From positions 303,066 through 367,065 of the forward strand of contig NZ_JH601133.1 in NCBI RefSeq assembly GCF_000245795.1: a DNA stretch of 64,000 nt, written 5' to 3'. The notes below the pieces were generated by a model. The model saw nothing but the letters and a program-made list of their open reading frames with translations, was not told where the DNA came from and searched no databases. The first letter of the stretch is position 1, and each line of letters opens with the position of its first letter. This DNA comes from Facklamia languida CCUG 37842 (lineage in GTDB: Bacteria > Bacillota > Bacilli > Lactobacillales > Aerococcaceae). Positions 17,056-26,312 of the stretch are shown in pieces. The position numbers and the translations under genes are program-made.

Positions 17056-18390
17056 ATGACTCAAAAAGATCAAGAACGACTCGAAATATTAAAAAATATC
17101 CTAATCAAACTTCATCAAGGGGCTGACCCTAAGAGTGTGCAAGAAGATTTTAATCAACACTTTACGGGTGTTTCGGCCATTGAGATCTCTATGATGGAAC
17201 ACCAGTTAATGAACAGTGATACTGGAATTACCTTCGAAGATGTCATGCAGCTTTGCAACGTCCATGCCAATCTCTTCAAAGGAGCCATCAATGAACAATC
17301 GATTGCAGATGCTGACTTACCTGGCCATCCGGTACGTGTCTTTAAGGATGAAAACATTGCCTTCCAAGCAGCGTTGATACGAATCCACCGCTTATTTGAT
17401 AAACTAAAAGAACTCCCTGTTAAGGAATGGGAGACCGGTCTTCTAAATGGGCTCAAGCGCCAAATGACCTTATTAGGCCAATTCAAAAACCACTACGCTC
17501 GCAAGGAAGAAGTGATCTTTCCAATCATGGAACGCCTGGGTCATACTTCACCGCCGAAAGTCATGTGGGGGGTGGACGATCAGATCCGAGAGCTTTATGA
17601 CCAGGCTCTAGCGAGTATTAGTGCCTTGCCTGATCTGCCTTTAAACGAGGTTCTTTTAGACTTTTCTGCTTTTGAAGATGAATTTAAAGAAATGGTCTTC
17701 AAGGAAGAAACCATCCTCCTACAAATTTTACTGGAAATCTTCACCGAAGATGATTGGATCAAAGTTGCAGAAGATTCAGACATATATGGCTATGGCATTA
17801 TCCGCCCTAGTGAGCGTTGGCAACCGCAAAGAGAAGATTTAACAGTTATTGAAGATATCCAGGAAGACCAAGAGGAAGAAGTTAAGAGAATTCTAGATGT
17901 CAAAGATCCAATCGATCAAGCCATAAAAGTGAAATTTGATGGTGGCTATCTCACACTTAAAGAAATTGACCGAATTCTCGACCACCTACAAGTTGAAATA
18001 ACCTTTGTCTCCAAGGATAATATCTTTAGCTATTTTAACCAACAAATAGGTCACGAACGCAAGATCCTACCGCGCAGTCAAACTGCTATTGGCCGCCATG
18101 TCGAGAAATGTCACCCACCAAAAGTAGTTGATAAGGTTAAGCGTGTCATTGAAAATCTAAGAACTAAACGCACGGAAAGTGAAACCATGTGGTTTTCACG
18201 TAATGGCTTCTTTGCCTTGATTATCTATCGAGGAGTTTACGATGAGAATGGTGATTTTATGGGGGTATTAGAGACTGTTCAAAATATTGAACCCCTCTTC
18301 GACTTAAAAGATCAAGCGGATTCAAGGCGCGTTTCGACGGACCAGGAAGATGGTATCCAAGAACCAGAGCGTAAGAAATATAATAAGTAA
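17056..18390 (+). CDS. DUF438 / hemerythrin / PAS domain protein
   Basis: The 444-residue protein has three parts. DUF438 (about 1-75) is rich in acidic residues. A hemerythrin-like HHE helix bundle (about 95-235) has histidines in IRIHRLFD, FKNHYARKEEVIFPIMERLG and a later FKEEETI-like stretch. A C-terminal PAS domain (about 290-430) contains TFVSKDNIFSYFNQ and GRHVEKCHPP. A di-iron or gas-sensing role is inferred from these domains, possibly in the nitric oxide or oxygen response. The frame also has a GTG one codon earlier; AAGGTGG spacing favours the ATG. It ends at a strong terminator. Confidence 0.85.
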   Translation: MTQKDQERLEILKNILIKLHQGADPKSVQEDFNQHFTGVSAIEISMMEHQLMNSDTGITFEDVMQLCNVHANLFKGAINEQSIADADLPGHPVRVFKDENIAFQAALIRIHRLFDKLKELPVKEWETGLLNGLKRQMTLLGQFKNHYARKEEVIFPIMERLGHTSPPKVMWGVDDQIRELYDQALASISALPDLPLNEVLLDFSAFEDEFKEMVFKEETILLQILLEIFTEDDWIKVAEDSDIYGYGIIRPSERWQPQREDLTVIEDIQEDQEEEVKRILDVKDPIDQAIKVKFDGGYLTLKEIDRILDHLQVEITFVSKDNIFSYFNQQIGHERKILPRSQTAIGRHVEKCHPPKVVDKVKRVIENLRTKRTESETMWFSRNGFFALIIYRGVYDENGDFMGVLETVQNIEPLFDLKDQADSRRVSTDQEDGIQEPERKKYNK

Positions 18391-18438
18391 GTTCTATTTG
18401 CTAAATTTTTAACTAACCAGCTGATGACGGATATTCAG

Positions 18439-18476
18439 CCCAGGTCACTTTGAATTGACCTGGGTTCACTTTTTTT
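18439..18476 (+). terminator. Terminator after the ThrE-DUF438 operon
   Basis: CCCAGGTCA (18439-18447) pairs with TGACCTGGG (18456-18464), followed by TTCACTTTTTTT. Confidence 0.9.
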
Positions 18477-18570
18477 ATTTTTAAGTTACCTCCTCAAAGT
18501 TACTTAATAAGACCGCTAGCTTTTTTTTATAAAATTCAGTCCTAAGCATGAAGCGCCACCCCTCTCCTCT

Positions 18571-18578
18571 GCTATAAT
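18571..18578 (+). promoter_or_regulatory. Putative promoter (extended -10) of the DUF697 gene
   Basis: TGCTATAAT gives an extended -10 with TATAAT at 18573-18578. The leader to the start codon is about 100 bases. I see no riboswitch in it. AAAAGGAGG precedes the ATG. Confidence 0.55.
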
Positions 18579-18683
18579 AAAGTTAGATTCCTTAAACTCT
18601 CTTATCCAAGAGACTATTTACCAGAACAGATCGCTTCAATCGATTTATCGATTTAAGCAGCAGCGCTTAAAAGGAGGAATGAA

Positions 18684-19637
18684 ATGAAACAATGGCATAA
18701 GTGGCTCAAAGCCTTCGCCTTTGGCTCCCTCATCATTTTTACGATTTTTATTTTTAACCAATTGGCCCAACTTTACCGCAATCTTGCACTCATTCATCCA
18801 ATCCTGGGCCTCATAGTGATCGGTCTCTTAGTTGCGTTATTGGTCTACTTCACGATCAAGACAGTCCGCATCCTCGTCTCCCTACCAAAGGAAGTCGAAT
18901 TGGCAGATGGTGCGGGTCCAGAAGAATATGAAACCTATGTTCGATTGACACTCCTAAAATTAAAGCACAACCCCAACCTTGAATTATTAGAATTTGACTG
19001 GGACCAAGTAGCAGATTTGCCGGATGATCAGCAGGTCAAAGCGGCTTACCAGGTCCTACATGAAGCCAGCGTTAAAGAAATCAAAACTCAGGCTTCAACT
19101 GTCTTTCTTTCAACGGCTATATCCCAGAATGGGTCCTTAGATAGCTTAACTGTTCTCTTAATCCTAACTAAAATGGTTTGGAAGTTAATAAAAACCTATG
19201 ATACACGACCTAGCGTAGGTAAAGTCGTCGCCATCTATACCAATGTCGCCACTACAACCCTCATGGCACGTGGGATTGAGGACCTCGACTTAATTGAAGC
19301 CCAAATCGAACCGTTAATTACATCGATCTTAGGTGGAAGTATCCTTTCCATGATTCCAGGATCTGTCAGCATCACCAATCTGATCGCCAATTCAATTCTA
19401 GAAGGTTCAGTTAATGCCCTCCTAACCCTTAGAGTCGGCATTATTACCATCAATTATCTAGGAAGTCTGCGGGATCTAGACAATCAAACAGCCAAACGTT
19501 CGGCTACTCTTGAAGCAACCAAGTTATTAGGATCTATTATAAAGGATGGGTCCATCAATGTCGTCAAAATTATGACTAAATCCGTCAAAAAAGCAGGCAT
19601 CTCAACGACTAAGAAATTAAATCCTTTTGCTAAATAA
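18684..19637 (+). CDS. DUF697 family membrane protein
   Basis: The 317-residue protein has two N-terminal membrane helices (about 8-30 and 38-62). A soluble middle follows, then a C-terminal hydrophobic region (about 150-300) resembling DUF697, the YcjF-type domain. Lys-rich ends (TKKLNPFAK) suggest a cytoplasmic tail. The family is common in Firmicutes and has no firm function. It stands alone between two promoters. Confidence 0.7.
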   Translation: MKQWHKWLKAFAFGSLIIFTIFIFNQLAQLYRNLALIHPILGLIVIGLLVALLVYFTIKTVRILVSLPKEVELADGAGPEEYETYVRLTLLKLKHNPNLELLEFDWDQVADLPDDQQVKAAYQVLHEASVKEIKTQASTVFLSTAISQNGSLDSLTVLLILTKMVWKLIKTYDTRPSVGKVVAIYTNVATTTLMARGIEDLDLIEAQIEPLITSILGGSILSMIPGSVSITNLIANSILEGSVNALLTLRVGIITINYLGSLRDLDNQTAKRSATLEATKLLGSIIKDGSINVVKIMTKSVKKAGISTTKKLNPFAK

Positions 19638-19768
19638 ATCTGAGAATGGCTATCACAATGCTCTAAAGATGAGGAATTGAAAGCTGAATTCTCATCTGTT
19701 TCATGCTTTCAAATCAGACAAGCTGTGTTATAATGCACTAGAAGATTATCCAGATAGGGGTTGATTAT

Positions 19769-21385
19769 TTGTCATTCACAAGTATGAAAGGACTCGTAGA
19801 TGAGGCCAATGAATCAAAACTAACCATTTCTCAATTAATGATCAATAATGAAGTGGAATTACAAGGCATCACAGAAGAAGATATGATGACCCAGATGGCT
19901 GAACAATTTGATGTTATGGTTAAAGCGGTACGTAAAGGTACCCAGGAATTAACCATGGCCAAAACTGGTGTAGCAGGTGGTGACGGCTATCGCGTCTTCC
20001 AATATGCTCAAAAGAAGCAGTCGCTCGTCGATCCCTTTACCCTAGAAGTGGTGGCTAATGCCATGGCTGTCAATGAGGTGAACGCTTCGATGGGACGCAT
20101 CGTGGCCACACCAACAGCTGGTTCAGCCGGCATTCTGCCAGCAGTCTTGACTCATATGTATGATACCAATAAATTCTCTCGCGAAGAGATTGTAAGAGTC
20201 ATGTTCACAGCCTCTGCCTTAGGACTTGTTATTGCGAACCGGGCTTCCATTTCAGGTGCCCAAGGAGGTTGCCAAGCAGAAATCGGCTCCGCAACAGCCA
20301 TGGCGGCTGGTTCCCTTGTTGAATTACATGGCGGAACACCTGAACAAGTTAGTAATGCTGTTGGCTTAGCCTTGAAGAATTCTTTGGGGTTAGTCTGTGA
20401 TCCCGTTGCAGGTCTAGTTGAAATCCCCTGCATTACCCGTAATGGATTACATGCCCTAACGGCGATGGCTTCAGCAGATATGGCCTTAGCAGATGTCGTT
20501 TCAATCATTCCAACCGATGAAGTGATCGATGCCATGGATGCGGTAGGTAATGAACTCCCTGAAAGCTTACGTGAAACAGGTATCGGGGGACTTGCTGGTA
20601 CACCAACTGGCCGCCGAATTAAAGAACAAGTCTTTGGAAATAATGATGAACTCGTCAAGGACGTTGAAGTTGAAATGTCTGGAACCGGTGAGAAAGTAAT
20701 CGACGACGGAGTAACCGCCCGGTATCAATCTGGTTTTGAGATTATTGGCCCAGTCATGGTTGGCCCTTCTTCTTCTCATACGGCTGGTGCCGTCCGAATT
20801 GGAAATGTTGCCCGACAATTATTAGGAGAAGAACCGGAAGAAGTTGTCTTCACCCTCATGGACTCCTTTGCTAAGACCTACCAAGGACATGGAACGGACC
20901 TTGCTTTAATTGCTGGAGTCTTAGGCTTTACCACTCGTGACCCTGAGATTAAGAACGCACGAGAAATAGCCAAAGAACGCGGTTTGAAAGTAAACTTCCT
21001 TGAACGGAACCTCGGAAATTATCATCCGAATACCGCTCGCGTTCACTTGTTTGGTCCAAACCGTCATATCACGATCATCGCTTCTTCAATTGGTGGAGGA
21101 AAAATTGAAGTAGAGAAATTTGAAGAGTACAACGTCCGCTTCTCTGGCGAAAGACCTACCCTCATTGTTCGTCACCGTGACCGCAAAGGAACGATCGGGG
21201 CTCTATCTACTTTCTTGGTTGAACACGACATTAACATCTCCTATATGGCTCATGAACGGGCCAAGATTAATGGACCCGCTATCTCCATCTATGAGATGGA
21301 CCAAGCCTTAACGCCAGATGACATTCAATTCATGAAGGATAAATTCAACTTTATCGAAGACTTGATGTCCATTCATATTAAGTAA
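19769..21385 (+). CDS. sdaA: Iron-sulfur L-serine dehydratase, alpha-beta fusion
   Basis: The 538-residue enzyme deaminates L-serine to pyruvate and ammonia. Residues about 1-295 are the alpha (SdaAA) subunit, with cluster cysteines in GGCQAEIGSATAMAA, LGLVCDPVAGLVE and IPCITRNG. Residues about 315-538 are the beta (SdaAB) subunit, with GPSSSHTAGAVRIGN and a C-terminal ACT domain. The order alpha then beta is the reverse of the E. coli fusion. The start is TTG at 19769-19771, eight bases after AGGGG; no ATG fits better. TATAAT at 19729-19734 is the likely -10. A terminator follows. Confidence 0.93.
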   Translation: MSFTSMKGLVDEANESKLTISQLMINNEVELQGITEEDMMTQMAEQFDVMVKAVRKGTQELTMAKTGVAGGDGYRVFQYAQKKQSLVDPFTLEVVANAMAVNEVNASMGRIVATPTAGSAGILPAVLTHMYDTNKFSREEIVRVMFTASALGLVIANRASISGAQGGCQAEIGSATAMAAGSLVELHGGTPEQVSNAVGLALKNSLGLVCDPVAGLVEIPCITRNGLHALTAMASADMALADVVSIIPTDEVIDAMDAVGNELPESLRETGIGGLAGTPTGRRIKEQVFGNNDELVKDVEVEMSGTGEKVIDDGVTARYQSGFEIIGPVMVGPSSSHTAGAVRIGNVARQLLGEEPEEVVFTLMDSFAKTYQGHGTDLALIAGVLGFTTRDPEIKNAREIAKERGLKVNFLERNLGNYHPNTARVHLFGPNRHITIIASSIGGGKIEVEKFEEYNVRFSGERPTLIVRHRDRKGTIGALSTFLVEHDINISYMAHERAKINGPAISIYEMDQALTPDDIQFMKDKFNFIEDLMSIHIK

Positions 21386-21465
21386 TCAAGGGCACTTGAG
21401 TCGACCAGCACGCTCAAGATCTCACCTAGGCAATCACTCATCAGTATGAACCCTTGGCAAATGAA

Positions 21466-21509
21466 AGCCGCACCCCTCTAACTTAAGGGTGCGGCTGTTT
21501 TCTTTTTTT
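21466..21509 (+). terminator. Terminator after the serine dehydratase gene
   Basis: AGCCGCACCC (21466-21475) pairs with GGGTGCGGCT (21487-21496), followed by GTTTTCTTTTTTT. It may also slow transcription of the convergent gene. Confidence 0.9.
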
Positions 21510-21536
21510 GAAATAAAGTTAAAATTGTTTTTGCTA

Positions 21537-21947
21537 TCAGGCCTTGCGCTGTAGAACCCGCTTTTCTCGATCTTTGACAAAGAAGTGCAGGGTCATAAAG
21601 ATAATTAAAATAGCAACTGCTCCCAGCACAATATCAGTCATCGTATTAGCATAAATCAAGAGCTTTCGGGCAATAACAAAAAGGATCAGCTCTAGAATTG
21701 CCTTGGTCGAATGGTAAAGCAACATAAAGATCATCTCAATTCCCACAATCAGCAAAAGAGCAAACCCTAGAAATCCTTGAAAAACATCATAGGTACCGAG
21801 GACATCCGCCTTAAGAATCAAACTATAGTATTTAACGAGGTCAAAAAAGCCGAGGACAACTCCCAAGGCAATGGCCACTGCAATGATAAATTCTAAAGCT
21901 CTCGCAAATCGTCCGACACTCGTCTTAAAGAGGGGAATTTTATCCAT
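21537..21947 (-). CDS. PsiE-like small membrane protein
   Basis: The 136-residue protein has four predicted membrane helices (about 15-38, 55-75, 82-100, 105-125). The arrangement GIEMIFMLLYHS followed by FVIARKLLIYANTMTDIVLG resembles the phosphate-starvation-inducible PsiE family. Role unknown. It has its own GGAGGA ribosome site and no operon partner. Confidence 0.6.
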   Translation of the reverse strand: MDKIPLFKTSVGRFARALEFIIAVAIALGVVLGFFDLVKYYSLILKADVLGTYDVFQGFLGFALLLIVGIEMIFMLLYHSTKAILELILFVIARKLLIYANTMTDIVLGAVAILIIFMTLHFFVKDREKRVLQRKA

Positions 21948-21977
21948 TCACTCTCCTCCTTCTTTAATATTAAGTTC

Positions 21978-22088
21978 ATCACCTACTGGTCAGGTCATTC
22001 TAGAGACAGCACTTCAATCCGTTTCCTAAAATAATTAAAGGTTCTCCGGCTATCATTAAGAATAAAAAATGACCAATTAGTAGGTGAT
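21978..22088. repeat. Spaced inverted repeat
   Basis: ATCACCTACT (21978-21987) is the reverse complement of AGTAGGTGAT (22079-22088), and the adjoining GGTC and GACC extend the arms. The arms are about 80 bases apart in a 207-bp gap without a gene. Origin unknown. Confidence 0.5.
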
Positions 22089-22154
22089 ATTCATTTTAGC
22101 ATATCGCATTCTATAATAGAACAATGAATTTAAAATTAAAAAAATTAAAAATCA

Positions 22155-22637
22155 TTAAAACTCAATATAAAGATCATACCAAGTTTGTCCGCCATGCTTT
22201 GAATCAGACTCCTGTGCTAAACGATAGCCCAGCCGTTCATAATAAGGAATGAGCCCTTTGAGACAAGTTAAAGCCACACTCTTTTGTTGACGGTCACGAC
22301 AATCTTGGATCATCTGTTGCATCAGAGCGCGTCCATAGCCCTTCGATTGATAGTCAGGAAGGACAGCAAGTGATAATAAAGCCTCATGCGCTCCTTGTGA
22401 ATCAAACCCATCCGATCCGTGAAACATGAAGTCTTGCACCCACGGCGAATCGCTAGCAAAGCCCTCAATAAAGCCAACAATCTTCCCCTGGTCTTCCGCC
22501 ACTAAGAAGTGGCCTTGCTGAATGGAGAGTTTCTCCTCAAAGGCTTCACGAGTTGTCGCAACCCCTTCAGCAAAATTGGTCGCTTCAATCAAATAAATGC
22601 TGTCTAAATCCTCTTCACTTGCTCTTCTTATAACCAT
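22155..22637 (-). CDS. GNAT family N-acetyltransferase
   Basis: The 160-residue protein has the GNAT fold. The acetyl-CoA loop is in LAVLPDYQSKGYGRALMQQM (about residues 92-111), and the C-terminal motif YYERLGYRLAQES is typical. The acceptor is unknown. It is the last gene of a three-gene overlapping unit with nnrD and an unknown gene; it overlaps the latter by 10 bases. Confidence 0.85.
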   Translation of the reverse strand: MVIRRASEEDLDSIYLIEATNFAEGVATTREAFEEKLSIQQGHFLVAEDQGKIVGFIEGFASDSPWVQDFMFHGSDGFDSQGAHEALLSLAVLPDYQSKGYGRALMQQMIQDCRDRQQKSVALTCLKGLIPYYERLGYRLAQESDSKHGGQTWYDLYIEF

Positions 22638-23152
22638 TCATTTTCTCCTCTCATCATTTGAATCTGGCGTTGATAGTCTGCAATCATCATAGGGAGTTGT
22701 CGATTGACCTGGTGATAGGCCTGCATCAAGGCGGCTGACCCTTCAACCTCATTCAAGTAATCAATCTGGTGGTCAATCGCCTCATTCACCTGTTCATGGG
22801 GAACTGCTGTCTTAACCTCCTCTAATTTACCTCGGATCATCTGCTTAATCCGGTCTCGGCGTTGGTCTTCTCTGGCCACCATCTCTGGTAGAAGTGCTTG
22901 AAGTCTTCTTAGATCAAGTCGTCGCTCCATATGGCCATTGACTACGCGACAGTATTCCTTGTTAAAGGGGCTTACCTGCGGGTGACAGCCATAGATCTGG
23001 TATATTCCATCATAGATCAAGAAGACTCCTTCTTCTATTTCAGGCAAAAACATACGTTGAAAGCGATAGGTAGGATCCGGTCCAATTAATTCTGCTACCC
23101 ACATCTTTCCATCTGATTGAGGGGTCAAGGCCAATCGTTGCGGTTGAGTCAT
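22628..23152 (-). CDS. Hypothetical protein in the nnrD operon
   Basis: I do not recognise this 174-residue protein. The N-terminal half is beta-like with aromatic residues (MWVAELIGPDPTYRFQRMFL). The C-terminal half is strongly charged and likely helical (RREDQRRDRIKQMIRGKLEE and following), possibly a coiled coil. No signal peptide or membrane helix. It overlaps nnrD by 4 bases (ATGA) and the acetyltransferase by 10, so the three are translated together. Confidence 0.75.
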   Translation of the reverse strand: MTQPQRLALTPQSDGKMWVAELIGPDPTYRFQRMFLPEIEEGVFLIYDGIYQIYGCHPQVSPFNKEYCRVVNGHMERRLDLRRLQALLPEMVAREDQRRDRIKQMIRGKLEEVKTAVPHEQVNEAIDHQIDYLNEVEGSAALMQAYHQVNRQLPMMIADYQRQIQMMRGENEWL

Positions 23153-23985
23153 CGACTTTTAACTCCTTCTGCTAAGGGCCGGGTCAGATCCTTCATGGCG
23201 GATGGAATGGCTTCAACCAAACGACTGGGTAAAACGGTCAAATCCTGCTGGAAGATTTGATTGGCAATATTAGTGTGCAGGTATGTGGCTAGCCGACAGC
23301 CCGCCAATACCCCTTGAGTCTGGCCCATCATACCAATGATCATCCCGGCCAAACAATCTCCCATCCCACCAGTCGCCATACCTGGGTTACCGGGTATATT
23401 TGGATGGACACTTCCATCAGGACCATAAAGGACTGTTTGATGTCCTTTCTTTACTAAATAGACCCCCATTGCTTGAGCCCATGCACTAGGTTCTTGCTTG
23501 GCTTGCCCGGCTACTAAGCGCTGCCATTCTCCTTCATGAGGTGTCATAACAAGGGGAGCTTGACTCTTAAGCGGGTCTTGAGCCCATAAATTTAACCCAT
23601 CTGCATCTAAGATAAGCGTTTGATCAGGTCTTGCCTGATCAAAGACTTGTCGCAACAAGTCATGCGCTCTCGCATCTCGGCCAAGTCCTGGTCCTATGAG
23701 GATCGTATCTGCACCCGTTAGCCAGTCGCTTACCACCTCTTCTCGGTCCCAACTATGAGCTAGCGCTTCTGGCAAATAGCCATGTAGAACCTGCACATGA
23801 TATGGATGAGTTAAGACCCGGGTTAAGCCTGCTCCACTATAGACGCAAGCCCGACTAGCTAGCATGCAAGCACCTGCCATTCCCTGATTCCCGCCAATAA
23901 TCAAAGCTTGACCCAATTGATGCTTATAGACTGTCTTTGGTCGGAGGCCCAATAAATGAGCCATTTCTTCTTCAATCGCTTGCAT
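23149..23985 (-). CDS. nnrD: ADP/ATP-dependent NAD(P)H-hydrate dehydratase NnrD
   Basis: The 278-residue ribokinase-like enzyme repairs damaged NADHX and NADPHX. GGNQGMAGACMLASRA lies near residue 32, a nucleotide-binding stretch DADGLNLWA in the middle, and the anion-hole motif ATGGMGDCLAGMIIGMM near residue 205. It lacks the N-terminal epimerase domain found in fused enzymes; no nnrE is in the window. AAGGAGG precedes the ATG, 9 bases after the decayed LysR gene. Confidence 0.9.
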   Translation of the reverse strand: MQAIEEEMAHLLGLRPKTVYKHQLGQALIIGGNQGMAGACMLASRACVYSGAGLTRVLTHPYHVQVLHGYLPEALAHSWDREEVVSDWLTGADTILIGPGLGRDARAHDLLRQVFDQARPDQTLILDADGLNLWAQDPLKSQAPLVMTPHEGEWQRLVAGQAKQEPSAWAQAMGVYLVKKGHQTVLYGPDGSVHPNIPGNPGMATGGMGDCLAGMIIGMMGQTQGVLAGCRLATYLHTNIANQIFQQDLTVLPSRLVEAIPSAMKDLTRPLAEGVKSR

Positions 23986-23994
23986 AGAACCTCC

Positions 23995-24903
23995 TTACTG
24001 ACTCACACGTAGTCGCTCTTCCAGTATAGCTAGATATTTAACCGCCATCGGCGTCAGGGTGTGGCGATTATTGGTAATATAGCCGATTTCAATCGCTTCA
24101 TCTGCTAACAAAGGAATCGCAACAATATCGTCCCCATTCAGGTCCGAATTAATAATCCCTGATGAAATAGTATACCCTTTTAGGCCAATTGCCAAGTTAA
24201 ATAAGGTCGCACGGTCACTGACAATTATTTGCTTAGCAACATGACGATCCGCATAGGTCTCTTCCCAGAAGCAAAAGGAATTGTAGTCCCCTTATTCATA
24301 ACTTAAGCGAGGAAAGGGGGCCAAGTCTTCGAAGGTGACCTGGTCTTGATTCACCAAGGGATGATTCCTAAAGACAAAGACATGAGGCTTAGCGACCCTG
24401 AGTGGAACAAAAGTCAGCTGCCTTTCCTTCAATTGGGCATTTAGGACTTGGCCATTATACTTAGACCGGTATAAAACCCCTACCTCACACTTGAGATTCT
24501 CAACCTCTTCGATTACCTCAAAGGTCCTTAATTCCTTAAAAGTCGCCTGATAATGATCAAAGTTTTCTTGCTTTAGGAGTCGAACAAAGGCATCCACAGC
24601 AAAGGCATAATGCTGACTCGCCACTGAAAAGATTCGCTTGGGCGCCTCCCCTTGATAGCGTCCCTTAAGGAGTTCAAATGGTTCGATCACCTGCCGGGCA
24701 TAAGAGAGAAACTCCTCACCCTCAACCGTTAGGATGGCTCCTGTCTTCTTGCGAATAAGAAGCGATAGATTCAATTCTTTCTCCAGTTCCTTGATGGCCT
24801 TGGAGAGAGAGGGTTGTGTCATAAATAATTCCCGCGCTGCTTGAGTGAAGGATCCCGCTTCAGCCACTTTTAGGAGGTACTGCAATTGTTCAATCCGTTT
24901 CGT
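23995..24903 (-). pseudogene. LysR-type regulator, broken by an in-frame stop and lost start codon
   Basis: The winged helix-turn-helix (VAEAGSFTQAARELFMTQPS) and the effector domain of a LysR regulator of about 300 residues are in one frame. A TAA at 24292-24294 cuts it after RLSYE. Downstream, the same frame continues GDYNSFCFWEE to a normal C-terminus at 23995. A single C-to-T change (CAA to TAA) explains the stop. At the expected start after AGGTG there is ACG (24901-24903) where ATG would fit; only a TTG further in (24883-24885) is available. It lies divergent to the broken MetE-like gene, which it probably regulated. Confidence 0.85.
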
Positions 24904-25064
24904 TAATTCACCTCACTCTTAAAGGCTGGCATCCCGTCGGCCAGTTTATTTAAGATTATCATAACCATAGGCTATCATATAGGCAATAAAATAGCTATTA
25001 TTAATATTATCGCAAATTCGTTAAACTAGTCTTAATCTCATTCTAATAAAAGGAGTTTGATATC

Positions 25065-26235
25065 ATGACACAATCGAAACGTTTCTTAACCGTCGGATCC
25101 TTCTTAAGACCCGAACCACTCTTGGCATATAAGCGCCAAATTGAAGTTCACGATGACATTAAGTATCCCTTCTACGATGGCCTTCCAGGCTATTTAGAAT
25201 GTGAAAATGAGTCTGTCAAAGAGATTGTCAGCCAACAGATCGAAGCTGGTTTACCTGAAATTACGGATCGAGAATTTGCACGTTCACTCTGGCACCTAGA
25301 CTTTGTATGGGGACTAAAAGGTGTTCGTCGTTATATTGCGGATCATGGTTACTTCTTTGAAGACGATCAAAAGAGTCAAGAGTATAATTATGAGACCCGT
25401 AAGGATATTGGGATTGAGATTACTGGTCCGATCTTAGGCAAAGACCATCCCTTTATCCAACACTTCAAGCGACCAAGGACCTGGCAAAAGAGCAAGCCGT
25501 CGTTAAATTAACCATCCCTTCCCCCTCTCATGTCTACGGTGAATTAAGTCTAAACCCCGCCAACTATCTTAAAGCCTACCCTGATCAAATAGCATTTCGT
25601 AAGGGGCTAGCCCAAGCTTACCGCGAGTTCTTAAAGGAATACCGTGAAGCCGGGGGAACAATTATTCAATTTGATGACTGCCTATGGGGGGAATGTTTGC
25701 TGAAGATAATCCCAATTCCTTCTTAAATCGTGATGAATTAAGCCAAGCAGAGATTGAATCCATCGCCCAAAGCTTTGTGGACCTCAATAATGAAATTATT
25801 GCGGCAGCTCACGATCTCGATCTCAAGGTTTACACGCATAACTGCCGTGGCAACTACGCCTCTCGTAATGCAGGAGCAGGATCCTATACAGAAGTATCCA
25901 ACTTCTTCCTTAAACGCCAAAATTATGGCCGCTTCTTCTTAGAATGGGATGATAAACGTGCAGGAGACTTATCAGCCCTGGAAGCTTTCCGTGATAAGCC
26001 TGAAACCGAAGTTGTCCTTGGCTTCCTTTCTTCCAAAATCAGTGGACTCGAGAACGAAACAGCCATCCTCGAACAGCTGCAAGAGGCCAGTCAATATATT
26101 CCAAAAGACCGGCTCTACTTATCTCACCAGTGTGGTTTTGCCTCTTGTGATGGTGGGAATGAACTCACTCGAGACCAAGAATGGTCTAAAATCAAGCAAG
26201 GACAAGAAATTGCCTATAAATTCTGGGGTGAATAA
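25065..26235 (+). pseudogene. MetE-like (YxjG/YxjH) methyltransferase gene with two frameshifts
   Basis: The protein family is the short cobalamin-independent methionine synthase type (about 370-390 residues). The first frame (MTQSKRFLTVGSFLRPEPLL onward) ends at 25511. The correct sequence moves to another frame near 25465-25475 (LAKEQAVVKLTIPSPSHVYG). It shifts again in a run of six G at 25686-25691 to reach MFAEDNPNSFL and the C-terminus at 26235. Each change equals loss of one base. The C-terminal part keeps LYLSHQCGFASCDGGN, with the zinc cysteine region. The full product cannot be made as read. Homopolymer sequencing error is the main alternative. Confidence 0.85.
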
Positions 26236-26250
26236 ATCCTCCCAACAAAA

Positions 26251-26286
26251 AAACATCTGTCGCCTAATTGACAGATGTTTTTTTTA
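26251..26286. terminator. Bidirectional terminator between the MetE-like gene and degV
   Basis: AAACATCTGTC (26251-26261) pairs with GACAGATGTTT (26270-26280), with A-run before and T-run after. It serves both convergent genes. Confidence 0.9.
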
Positions 26287-26312
26287 CTTTCTCATTTATC
26301 AACCAATTCCTC

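Noticed and set aside
24904..25064. SAM riboswitch or T-box before the MetE-like gene
   Set aside because: The gap is short and shows no aptamer core; the same holds for 53449-53589 before metQ.
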